A stretch of 17,964 nucleotides of DNA from Burkholderiales bacterium (GTDB lineage: Bacteria > Pseudomonadota > Gammaproteobacteria > Burkholderiales > Casimicrobiaceae). Positions 1 to 7,192 of this stretch are shown here, piece by piece. Under the pieces are notes generated by a model. It was given only the letters and a program-made list of their open reading frames with translations, did not search any database and was not told the origin of the DNA. Every line of letters begins with the position of its first letter. Position 1 is the stretch's first letter. The stretch covers positions 1 to 17,964 of the forward strand of contig JAITBX010000007.1 of assembly GCA_031283405.1 (NCBI GenBank). The letters are read 5' to 3'. A program made the translations under genes and the position numbers.

Positions 1-627
1 GGTTGGATTTTACGTTTCGCCAACGGACATTCAAACCGGGCAAATTCAATAAGTATGTTTTATCCGTCTGCGATTGAGTTGCAAATAAAAATAGCCGAAT
101 GTGAAAAACAGTATTTCGCACAGGGATTGCCTGTCGTTTATAAATTAATTGACAATTATGACCCGGCTATGGATAAACGGCTTGAGCAAATGGGATATGA
201 AAAAGTCACGCCTACATATGTAATGAATATGGATTTACGAGATAGAAATTTTTTATCCGGAGATTGCGCGATAACAAATCACGCAGACGATGATTGGCTG
301 AACGCGTATTTTTCGTTCAGTAAATATGCTGACAGCTTGATTAAAACGACAACTGCCAAACAGATTATTGAAAATGTAAAAAACACGATATGGCCTTCCT
401 CCATTTTGAACGCGCAATTCTCGCAAAGCCAGGAGTCCGATTCCGACGCTTACGGCGTCGAGCTCATGAAGCGGCACAAGTTCAACCTCCCCGCAGCCGA
501 AAGCGCCCTGCGCAAACTCGCTGAAATGGACGGCACAGCATCGGGAAGCAGCAGCAGCATGTTCTCGAGCCACCCGGGTTCCAAACAACGCGCCGACAAG
601 GTTCACACATTGATTGCGGCGAAGTAA
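1..627 (+). CDS. Chimeric GNAT acetyltransferase / M48 peptidase tail, 5' partial
   Basis: The frame is open from base 1, so the true start lies before the window; the first ATG (55) is internal, because the codons before it read GWILRFANGHSNRANS, a typical N-terminal stretch of GNAT-family N-acetyltransferases. GNAT-like sequence (including VVYKLIDNYDP and EKVTPTYVMNMDL) continues to about base 395 and is AT-rich. At about 385-406 the protein changes to LNAQFSQSQESDSDAYGVEL and then SSMFSSHPGSKQRAD. This matches the C-terminal end of LoiP/YggG-type M48 metallopeptidases, and the DNA becomes GC-rich. The acetyl-CoA-binding half of the GNAT and the HEXXH zinc site of the peptidase are both missing, so neither activity is expected. 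The fusion is in frame with no stop. It may be a relic of a deletion or insertion, or an assembly chimera. The identity of both halves is fairly sure; function is unknown. Confidence 0.7.
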   Translation, partial: GWILRFANGHSNRANSISMFYPSAIELQIKIAECEKQYFAQGLPVVYKLIDNYDPAMDKRLEQMGYEKVTPTYVMNMDLRDRNFLSGDCAITNHADDDWLNAYFSFSKYADSLIKTTTAKQIIENVKNTIWPSSILNAQFSQSQESDSDAYGVELMKRHKFNLPAAESALRKLAEMDGTASGSSSSMFSSHPGSKQRADKVHTLIAAK

Positions 628-654
628 TTTCTCTCGGCGCTGAATGTTCTTTAC

Positions 655-689
655 CCCTCTCCTCTTGTGGGAGAGGGATAAATTTTTTT
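655..689 (+). terminator. Hairpin with T-run after the chimeric gene
   Basis: CCCTCTCC (655-662) pairs with GGAGAGGG (670-677) around a 7-nt loop, and a run of seven T follows at 683-689. On the + strand this fits a rho-independent terminator for the chimeric gene, though six bases separate stem and T-run. The T-run overlaps the stop codon of the convergent glycosyltransferase gene. The stem also resembles the CCCCTCTCC/GGAGAGGGG repeats scattered in many proteobacterial intergenic regions, so it may be a repeat acting as a terminator. Confidence 0.45.
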
Positions 690-1923
690 AACGCTCCGGC
701 AAATAACGCGCCATAACCCGATAAAGATCATCGCACAACGCGTCGAAATCGCCGCGCGCAGAAACATCGGCAATCGCTTGCGCGCTCATTTGGTGATAAC
801 GATCGGGGGCATTCGCCAGTTGTAAAACTGCCTCCGCCAACATTTCCGGGTCGAGCATTTTCGGCGGCGCCAGCTCATCGGTGTTCGGCCAATAAACGAG
901 CGGGAAGGCAGGCATCGAAGTCTCTGTCAGCGCCTGATATGCCTCGCGCGATAAAGTCGGCGTCAAACAAATCCCCGTCACGCCGTCGCGCACGGCTTCC
1001 GGCAAACCATCGACCGCCGCCGCGATCACCGGCACGCCCCATGCTGCCGCTTCGACGCAAGTCAAGCCGAACGCTTCGTGCATTGATGTGCTGACGTAAA
1101 TGTCGATCTCTTTGTAAAACGCCGCCATGTCGTCGAGCAAGCCGATCAAGTGAACTTTTCCCTGCAAGCCGTGTTTGGCGATCAACGCTTCAAGCGCCGC
1201 TTGTTCCGATCCCGTTCCGGCGATGATCGCTTCGGCATCGATGCCGCGCGCGCGCAACGCCTTGACTGTCAATACCAACAAATCAAAACATTTCAACGGA
1301 ACCAAGCGGCCGGCGCTTCCCAGTACCAGCGGCTTGTTTTCTTTCAGCACGCGCGGCGCGACGGTTTTCTTTTCAGGCAACACGCCGGGACGCAAGGCGT
1401 TCAAACACACATCGACCGATTGTGTGAGCTGATATTTCAATTGCAGCATTCGCTTCGCCGCTTGCGACACCGAGATCACGCCATCGACGCGCCGGAAAAA
1501 AGCATCCGCCAGCGCGGAGTCGTGAGGGTACCACGCGCCGCCGTGTTCGTAATACAACATCGGACAAGGCCAGCACAAAGACGAGGGAGCATCGATAAAT
1601 TGATTCCAGACCAGAATCAAATCGGGCTGCGCTTTTCGGATCAGCCTCTCACGATTGGCGGCGCGCCATGTGCGCGGCCATCGCGGTACCGGAAATCCCG
1701 AAAAAAGGCGACTGCAAAAAAATGGCGAGAGGCGAAGAATTGCCGGCGCAATCGCCGACGCTATCGCGTAATGATTGGCAAGCGTGAAATGCCGCACCGA
1801 GAACGGCGGCGGATGCGCCAGAAAATCGGCAAACATTCGCTCGACGCCGCCGACGGTTCGCACGTTGACGAGGTGCAGAATGCGGCAAGGTTTTTGCGTT
1901 GCGCTCATTGGCGTTGTGCTCAC
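688..1923 (-). CDS. GT4 family glycosyltransferase (LPS cluster)
   Basis: This 411-aa protein is a GT-B fold, group 1 (GT4) glycosyltransferase, expected to act at the cytoplasmic face of the inner membrane, moving a sugar from a nucleotide-sugar donor onto a growing LPS core or O-chain. The N-terminal domain begins with KPCRILHLVNVRTVGGVERM (11-30), including the Gly-rich GGVE turn. The C-terminal donor domain has SAGRLVPLKCFD (about 203-214) and the EX7E motif with E283 and E291, followed by GVPVIAAAVDGLPEAV. The start is GTG and overlaps the TGA of the preceding GT4 gene by 4 nt (GTGA), implying translational coupling; an ATG five codons further in is an alternative. It is the last gene of the minus-strand cluster. 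The sugar and the acceptor cannot be read from sequence. The family call is firm. Confidence 0.9.
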   Translation of the reverse strand: MSTTPMSATQKPCRILHLVNVRTVGGVERMFADFLAHPPPFSVRHFTLANHYAIASAIAPAILRLSPFFCSRLFSGFPVPRWPRTWRAANRERLIRKAQPDLILVWNQFIDAPSSLCWPCPMLYYEHGGAWYPHDSALADAFFRRVDGVISVSQAAKRMLQLKYQLTQSVDVCLNALRPGVLPEKKTVAPRVLKENKPLVLGSAGRLVPLKCFDLLVLTVKALRARGIDAEAIIAGTGSEQAALEALIAKHGLQGKVHLIGLLDDMAAFYKEIDIYVSTSMHEAFGLTCVEAAAWGVPVIAAAVDGLPEAVRDGVTGICLTPTLSREAYQALTETSMPAFPLVYWPNTDELAPPKMLDPEMLAEAVLQLANAPDRYHQMSAQAIADVSARGDFDALCDDLYRVMARYLPER

Positions 1924-3065
1924 TGAGTGCGCCCCGTTCGCGCAATCGCGCGACGGTAGGCTTCGAGCATCACGCTCATCATGTGCTCGAAAGTCATCTC
2001 GCGTTGCGCGCGCTCAAAAGCGGCGTCGCGCAATTTGGCCGCCAGCGGCGGCGACGAAAGCAGCGTCCGAACGGCGTCGCTCAAAGCGTCAACATTTCCC
2101 GGCGCGCACAACACGCCGGTTTCGCCGTCGGTAATCATCTCCGGCAAACCGCCGACCCGAGTAGCAATGATGTTGCGCCGCATCAGCGCCACTTGCGCAA
2201 TCAATCGCGTCTGCGCTTCGGTGCCGATGGAAGCGATCACGACAATATCCGCCAACGCCAGATAGCGCTCGATATCGTCCTGATAGCCGAGAAACAGAAT
2301 ATCTCTTCCCAGCGCATCACCCGCCGCGTTTAGAACTTCTTCACGGTACGCCGCCGTTTGCGTCGTGGCTTCGCCGACTTGAATGAATAGCGGCAGATTT
2401 TCTGATGAATTTTCTCTATCTTTCAACAACGCCCGCGCCACTTCGACGAAATAAAGCTGGCCTTTGTCGGGGCGAATCATGCCGATGTTGGCGATCACCG
2501 TCCGGCTGCTGTCGATGCCCAATTCTTTTCGCAAATCGCTCGCGTCAACATTCGGATGAAACCGCGCCGGATCGACGCCGGCCGGCACGGCCGTGATTCG
2601 CTCGGGGTTTGCCAACTTTTGCGCGATCAACATCTCGCGGATTTTCGCCGCCGTTACCAGCACGCCGTGATTGCCGTGTCGCCAAACGAAACCATGCGTG
2701 CCGCTGTCCTTGATCGGATCGGTCACGTGACGGCTGCGAATCACCGCGACCGACGTCAGCGCTTTGACGAGCGCGCCGTAGAAACTGTCGCGGCTGCCGT
2801 GGCAATCCAGCACGTCGATGCGTTCGAGTTTCAAAAAGCGCAGCAGCGTTAGCAAAGTCGAAGGATGCAGCGATCCGCGCAACGGCAACGCGAATGTCGG
2901 CAAGCCGCGCTTTTGCGCTTTCTCCAGAATTTTCGAGCGCGGGCGCGCGATGATCGTCGTCGGATAATCGCGCGCGTTGAGCCATTCCGTCTGCTCGACG
3001 ACGCGCAATTCCTGACCGCCCCAATCCATCGAGGATTCGATGTGGGCAATGTGAATGCCGCTCAT
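1920..3065 (-). CDS. GT4 family glycosyltransferase (LPS cluster), EX7E variant
   Basis: A 381-aa group 1 (GT4) glycosyltransferase. The chosen start is the ATG at 3065, which gives MSGIHIAHIESSMDWGGQEL, a proper GT-B N-terminus with GGQE. The frame stays open for another 72 codons upstream, but that part is a shadow of the ligase gene. The start overlaps the ligase TGA by 4 nt (ATGA) and has a GGAG ribosome-binding site 7 nt before it. The donor domain shows PAGVDPARF (161-169), NIGMIRPDKGQ (193-203) and VGGLPEMITDGETGVL (304-319). In the EX7E region, E283 is present but the second position is Gln (Q291). Some LPS heptosyl/hexosyltransferase-like GT4 enzymes may tolerate this, so it is odd rather than disabling. 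The donor and acceptor are unknown. It probably elongates the LPS core or O-chain with its neighbours. Confidence 0.88.
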   Translation of the reverse strand: MSGIHIAHIESSMDWGGQELRVVEQTEWLNARDYPTTIIARPRSKILEKAQKRGLPTFALPLRGSLHPSTLLTLLRFLKLERIDVLDCHGSRDSFYGALVKALTSVAVIRSRHVTDPIKDSGTHGFVWRHGNHGVLVTAAKIREMLIAQKLANPERITAVPAGVDPARFHPNVDASDLRKELGIDSSRTVIANIGMIRPDKGQLYFVEVARALLKDRENSSENLPLFIQVGEATTQTAAYREEVLNAAGDALGRDILFLGYQDDIERYLALADIVVIASIGTEAQTRLIAQVALMRRNIIATRVGGLPEMITDGETGVLCAPGNVDALSDAVRTLLSSPPLAAKLRDAAFERAQREMTFEHMMSVMLEAYRRAIARTGRTQ

Positions 3066-4354
3066 GCGTCGCTCCGCCGGAGCGGTAAGCCTGGCGGCGC
3101 GGCACGCGCGAGTACCGCCAACAGCGTGATGAACAACACCGTTGCTTCGCGGCTGAAAAACAACACGTCGGTCAGCCCCGAAAAAACATACGCAAAAATC
3201 ACGCCCAGCAGCGCCAGATTTTTCGGCGCCGCATGGCAACTTCGACGCCAACCCAAAGCGGCGGCGGTAAAATAAACGCACAGCAACAACACGCCGCCCG
3301 CCACGCCGCGCAACGACAATTCTTCAAGCAGTTCGTTGTGCATATTGACGCTGCTGTAATGCGATGCCACCGGATCGAGTCGATGGCGCTCAACTGCTTC
3401 GTCGATGATTTGTGCGCGTTGTTGATAGCCGCCGCCCAGCCACGGCGATGGTTTGAAAACCATCACGCTGGCGCGCCACAACTCGAAGCGCGTCCCGAGC
3501 GACGTTGCTCGATTCTCGCCCGAAACATATTGGCTGATGTCGTTTTGCGCTTCCATCAGGCGCGGCTTGACCAGCAAGGAATAACAGCCGGTCAGCACGA
3601 TCGCGCCCAACAGAGCAGCCACGCCCAACACTTTCCATTTGCGAATGCGTTCGCTCAAAATAATCAACAACGCGCTGCCGATAAAAAAACAGAGCAAGGC
3701 TGTTCGTGTTTCCGTCCACAAAACAGCACCCAGCGCCAGCAAGCCGATAACTGCCGGCGCCAACCAATGTTTCTTTTCGTTGATTTGTCGCATCAGTTGC
3801 AAACCGAAGTACGCAAAGAACACCGCCGTCACTTCGTAAGCGAAAAGTGTCGCCCGCTGCCACCGCTCGCCGCGCGCTTGGTGCAGAATCAATTCCTGTA
3901 CCGCCGTCGCGATGAGGCCGAGCATCAGCGCCGCGCACAAGGCGCGAAACCAGCGCTCATGAAAAGACGGCGCGCGTGTTGATAAATAGCCGATCAACAA
4001 CAAGCCCATCAAAAAACGGTTGGCTGTCGAGAGATAAACTTGCCAGGCGTCGATGGTTGGGAAAAAAGTTCCCGCTTCCGCGACCGTGTGCGCGACGCGG
4101 TAAAGCGCAAACGTTGCCAGCGCTGCCAATAAAAGCAAAACGCCAGTGTCGGGACGCTTTCGGTCAAACGCCCAAGCGATTCCGGCCAGGCCGCAAGCGA
4201 AATAAAAAAGTTTGCGCGCTTCAACCGGAAACGGCACCGCCAAAAACAAAACGATCAGAGTCAGGCCGTAAACAATCCATTCGAGCCAGGAGGTTTTTAT
4301 TGAACGGCGGATGGCGGCCTTCGGCCTTATCCGCCCTACGCCGCCGTCGTTCAT
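3062..4354 (-). CDS. O-antigen ligase (WaaL/Wzy_C) family membrane protein
   Basis: A 430-aa polytopic inner-membrane protein with roughly ten or more hydrophobic segments, starting WLEWIVYGLTLIVLFLAVPF (23-42). Features of the O-antigen ligase/polymerase family include TETRTALLCF (214-223, with the Arg that follows a membrane segment), GTRFELWRAS (287-296), a large periplasmic loop with WLGGGYQQRA, and MHNELLEELSLRG (338-350), whose His is conserved in Wzy_C proteins. The family joins undecaprenyl-linked O-antigen to lipid A-core, or polymerises repeats, in the periplasm. Which of the two this one does cannot be decided. Starts and stops overlap by 4 nt (ATGA) on both sides. Codons 5 to about 17 (GVGRIRPKAAIRR) are encoded by a palindromic intergenic-type repeat, so the native N-terminus may differ; no ATG or GTG in frame lies between the repeat and the first membrane segment. 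Confidence 0.85.
   Translation of the reverse strand: MNDGGVGRIRPKAAIRRSIKTSWLEWIVYGLTLIVLFLAVPFPVEARKLFYFACGLAGIAWAFDRKRPDTGVLLLLAALATFALYRVAHTVAEAGTFFPTIDAWQVYLSTANRFLMGLLLIGYLSTRAPSFHERWFRALCAALMLGLIATAVQELILHQARGERWQRATLFAYEVTAVFFAYFGLQLMRQINEKKHWLAPAVIGLLALGAVLWTETRTALLCFFIGSALLIILSERIRKWKVLGVAALLGAIVLTGCYSLLVKPRLMEAQNDISQYVSGENRATSLGTRFELWRASVMVFKPSPWLGGGYQQRAQIIDEAVERHRLDPVASHYSSVNMHNELLEELSLRGVAGGVLLLCVYFTAAALGWRRSCHAAPKNLALLGVIFAYVFSGLTDVLFFSREATVLFITLLAVLARAAPPGLPLRRSDA
4305..4340. repeat. REP-like palindromic repeat inside the ligase 5' coding end
   Basis: GGCGGAT (4306-4312) pairs with ATCCGCC (4329-4335). An inner GGCC (4316-4319) pairs with GGCC (4323-4326) around a 3-nt loop. 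Read on the minus strand the unit begins CGTAGGGCGGATAAGGCC, a dispersed intergenic repeat type in many proteobacteria. Here it lies in frame in codons 5 to 17 of the ligase gene. Confidence 0.75.
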
Positions 4355-5298
4355 TTCCGGCGCAGCTCTTTCCGGTTTTTCAAGAGCAGCCGCTTGTGGT
4401 TGACGCTGAGGCGCGGCGACAATAAAAACGCTCCCAGCGGAATGGCTTCCATTAGCGCCGCGATGGCTTTTCGATTGTCGTCGCTTATATCTTTGGCGTT
4501 ATCCAGCAAAACGCGGCACTGCTTCACGCATAGCGCTTCAAAAAGACGCTGCTGCTGATCGTCCTTGACGCCCTTCTTCAGCTTGGCCAGCATCGCCAGC
4601 ATGTTGCCCGCTTTGACGTTGTTCAGCTTGGTCGAAGTGCTGCGGTCGTGCTGACGGTAATAATAAACCTGCGTTTCTGAAATCAGAATGTGCGGCGACT
4701 GCGCAAAAATATCGGGAACGATGAAAATATCTTCGTAGCACTCCATTTCGGGAAAGCACAGCGTTTCAAACAATCGGCGCGAAAAGAGGCAGCCGATCAA
4801 GTGCCCCATGTAACGCCGATGCCGCAACAGCGCTTCCCACAATTCCGCCGCATTCACAGGAGTGAAGGGCGCAGTTTTCGCGGGGCGCAGCATCGGCGTT
4901 CCCTGAAAGCGCTGCAACGCCGTCACGATCATATCGACGGGTCGTTTTTCTTCGGCGCTGTTCTGTATTTGCTGCAACAAAATCTCGCAGGCGTTGGGTG
5001 CCAGCGCGTCGTCGCCATCGACGAACATCAGATAAGGCGCCGTCGCCAGCGCCAATGCTGCGTTGCGTGTTTTGCCGACATTGCGAAACGAAACGTATTT
5101 GACTTTGACGCAGGGGTGCTCTTTGGCAAAAGCGTCGATCAACTCGCCGGTTGCGTCGGTCGAAGCGTCGTCGATCAACACCAGTTCGAGAGGGTCGAGG
5201 CCGATGGTTTGTGCGGCCAGCGACGCCAGCGTCGCGGGAAGATACGCGGCTTGATCGTGCGCTACCAGCAGGAGGGAAAGTTGAGGCTGCTTTTGCAT
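4351..5298 (-). CDS. GT2 family glycosyltransferase
   Basis: A 315-aa GT-A fold glycosyltransferase of family 2, predicted to be cytoplasmic or membrane-associated. The N-terminus LSLLLVAHDQAAYLPATLAS (7-26) is the usual GT2 opening. Asp residues are in LIDDASTDA (41-49), and the metal-binding DXD equivalent is VDGDDALAP (93-101). A basic C-terminal end (KRLLLKNRKELRRK) may help membrane contact. It starts 8 nt after the msbA stop without a clear ribosome-binding site, so reinitiation after msbA is likely, and its TGA overlaps the start of the ligase gene (ATGA). Its place between msbA and the ligase gene suggests a role in LPS core or O-chain synthesis. Donor and acceptor cannot be read from the sequence. 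Confidence 0.9.
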   Translation of the reverse strand: MQKQPQLSLLLVAHDQAAYLPATLASLAAQTIGLDPLELVLIDDASTDATGELIDAFAKEHPCVKVKYVSFRNVGKTRNAALALATAPYLMFVDGDDALAPNACEILLQQIQNSAEEKRPVDMIVTALQRFQGTPMLRPAKTAPFTPVNAAELWEALLRHRRYMGHLIGCLFSRRLFETLCFPEMECYEDIFIVPDIFAQSPHILISETQVYYYRQHDRSTSTKLNNVKAGNMLAMLAKLKKGVKDDQQQRLFEALCVKQCRVLLDNAKDISDDNRKAIAALMEAIPLGAFLLSPRLSVNHKRLLLKNRKELRRK

Positions 5299-5306
5299 AT
5301 TGTTGT

Positions 5307-7085
5307 TTAGTCTACCGGCTGCTCATGAAATTGCAAATAATGGAGCTTGGCATAGACGCCCTGCTGCGCCAGCAAAGCGCGGTGCGCGCCCAATTCGGTG
5401 ATTCGCCCGTTTTCCATGACTGCAATCCGGTCGGCGTTCTCGATGGTGGACAAGCGATGCGCAATCACAATCGTCGTCCTGTTTTTCATCAGGTTTTCCA
5501 GTGCCGCCTGCACCAAACGCTCGGATTGCGTATCGAGCGCGCTGGTGGCTTCATCCAATATCAAAATCGGTGCGTTCTTGAGCAACGCCCGCGCAATGGC
5601 CAAACGCTGCCGCTGCCCACCCGACAAGCGCACGCCTTTCTCGCCGATCAGCGTGTCGAAACCTTCCGGCATCGCTTCGATGAAATCGAGCGCGTTGGCG
5701 GCGCGCGCCGCTTCGACAACGGCGTCGCGGTCAACCTGGCGATCGCCCGCACCCTGATGCCCGTAAGCGATATTCGCCGCCACGCTGTCGTTGAACAGCA
5801 CGACATCCTGACTCACCAGCGCGATTTGCGAGCGCAAACTCGCCAGCGTAATCTCATTGAGCGGCGCGCCGTCGAGCAAAATTTCTCCCGACTGCGGAAT
5901 GTAAAAGCGCGGAATCAAACTGACCAGCGTCGTCTTGCCGCCGCCCGACGGCCCCACCAGCGCCAGCGTTTCGCCCGGCTCAATGTTGAGCGTGATGCCG
6001 GCCAAAGCGTCGCGCTCGGCGCGCGCGTAGCGAAAGGTCACGTTGCGAAAAGACAACGCGCCGCGCGTTTCATTCAACACCTGCGTTCCGTGATCCGGCT
6101 CCGGCGCTTCGTCGAGGAACGCGAAAACACTTTCGGCAGCGGCCAGCCCGCGCTGCAACGACAGCGAAACGTTGGTGATGCGCTTGATCGGCGCGAACAC
6201 CCTCACCATCGCCGTCACGAACGTCACGAAGCCGCCCGGCGTCAACGCATCCTGTCGCGCCAAAACGCCCGCATAGTACAACACCGCCGACAACGCGCAA
6301 GCGATGATCAACTGCGTCACGCCAGTGTTGACCGATGAAGTCACGCGCTGCTTGACGTGATTCTGGCGAATCGCCTTGGCGCCTTCGGCGAAGCGTCCGG
6401 TTTCATACGTCTCGCCGTTATAAACCTTGACCACGCGCTGACATTCGATGCTTTCTCCCAACACTTGCGTCAACTGTCCCATTTGCTTCTGATTTTCGCG
6501 CGACAGTCCGCGCAATCGGCGACTGATGTACTGGATGCAGATCGCCACCGCCGGAAACACCAGAAAGCACACCAGCGTCAAGCGCCAATCGGTATAAAGC
6601 AACAGGCCGAATAACCCCAACACGGTCAAACCGTCCTTGACGGTGATGGTGATGACGTTGAAGCCGGCCTCGGTGATTTGATTTACATCGTTCATCACCC
6701 GCGACACCATGCGACCCGACGATTGATTTTCATAGTACGCCACCGGCAATCGCAACAGGAGTTTGAACATTTCCTGCCGCAAGCGTTGCACCAGATGTCC
6801 CGACAGCCAACTTGTCGAATATTCGTTGACGAAGCTCGACAAGCCGCGTAACAGGAAAAGACCGATGATGGCCAGCGGCACCCACACCATTGTTTGCGGG
6901 TCTTTGCCGACGAGGCCGCCGTCCACCAGCGGTTTCATCAATGAAACGAAAGCCGGTTCGGTCGCGGCAGCAATCGCCATCGCGATCAGCGACAGCGCAA
7001 ACACTTTCCAATAGCCGCACAAATAGCCCAGCAAACGCTTGTAAAGCGTCCAACTGTTGGCGGTTATTTTTTTGGGCGGCGCCAT
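5307..7085 (-). CDS. msbA: Lipid A export ATP-binding/permease protein MsbA
   Basis: A 592-aa ABC half-transporter that flips lipid A-core across the inner membrane as a homodimer. Six membrane segments fill the first half (for example LSLIAMAIAAATEPAFVSL, then VLGLFGLLLYTDWRLTLVCF). The nucleotide-binding domain has Walker A GPSGGGKTT (about 377-385), the Q-loop VSQDVVLF, the signature LSGGQRQRLA (about 485), Walker B ILILDEATSALD (about 505-516) and the H-loop AHRLST (about 540). The start is the ATG at 7085, giving MAPPKKITANS and a length close to the family norm of about 580. An upstream in-frame extension of 37 codons is less likely, though no strong ribosome-binding site precedes the chosen start. 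The neighbouring LPS glycosyltransferases and ligase-like gene support MsbA over another ABC exporter. Confidence 0.92.
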   Translation of the reverse strand: MAPPKKITANSWTLYKRLLGYLCGYWKVFALSLIAMAIAAATEPAFVSLMKPLVDGGLVGKDPQTMVWVPLAIIGLFLLRGLSSFVNEYSTSWLSGHLVQRLRQEMFKLLLRLPVAYYENQSSGRMVSRVMNDVNQITEAGFNVITITVKDGLTVLGLFGLLLYTDWRLTLVCFLVFPAVAICIQYISRRLRGLSRENQKQMGQLTQVLGESIECQRVVKVYNGETYETGRFAEGAKAIRQNHVKQRVTSSVNTGVTQLIIACALSAVLYYAGVLARQDALTPGGFVTFVTAMVRVFAPIKRITNVSLSLQRGLAAAESVFAFLDEAPEPDHGTQVLNETRGALSFRNVTFRYARAERDALAGITLNIEPGETLALVGPSGGGKTTLVSLIPRFYIPQSGEILLDGAPLNEITLASLRSQIALVSQDVVLFNDSVAANIAYGHQGAGDRQVDRDAVVEAARAANALDFIEAMPEGFDTLIGEKGVRLSGGQRQRLAIARALLKNAPILILDEATSALDTQSERLVQAALENLMKNRTTIVIAHRLSTIENADRIAVMENGRITELGAHRALLAQQGVYAKLHYLQFHEQPVD

Positions 7086-7122
7086 ATCGTTTCGATGGGA
7101 TTTATGGAAAACAGATAACGGG

Positions 7123-7179
7123 ACTCCGAAAAAAAACGGAGTTAATCGAACATTATAAAGAAGCGGACGGCGCTCCGCT
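7123..7179 (-). promoter_or_regulatory. Possible msbA promoter and leader hairpins
   Basis: The 107-nt gap upstream of msbA contains a perfect minus-strand TATAAT (plus 7152-7157), but no recognisable -35 box at 16-18 nt. Just upstream, AGCGGA/TCCGCT (7162-7167 with 7174-7179) forms a short hairpin right after the CorC-like gene, perhaps a weak terminator. Downstream, ACTCCG/CGGAGT (7123-7128 with 7137-7142) forms a 6-bp stem whose loop is eight consecutive U in the transcript. Together this suggests a partly independent msbA transcript with a structured leader. Confidence 0.35.
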
Positions 7180-7192
7180 ATCATAAAGGCGC

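Noticed and set aside
1150..1926. A 258-codon open frame on the + strand opposite a GT4 gene
   Set aside because: Antisense shadow of an intact glycosyltransferase carrying the EX7E motif; no independent support.
3066..3281. N-terminal extension of the second GT4 gene
   Set aside because: The 72 extra codons overlap the ligase gene in another frame, have shadow-like composition, and the ATG at 3065 gives the family N-terminus with a ribosome-binding site.
5151..6338. A 395-codon open frame on the + strand opposite msbA
   Set aside because: It is antisense to a clear msbA with all ABC motifs; its protein is rich in Arg, Gln and His with no recognisable domain, a usual shadow in GC-rich DNA.
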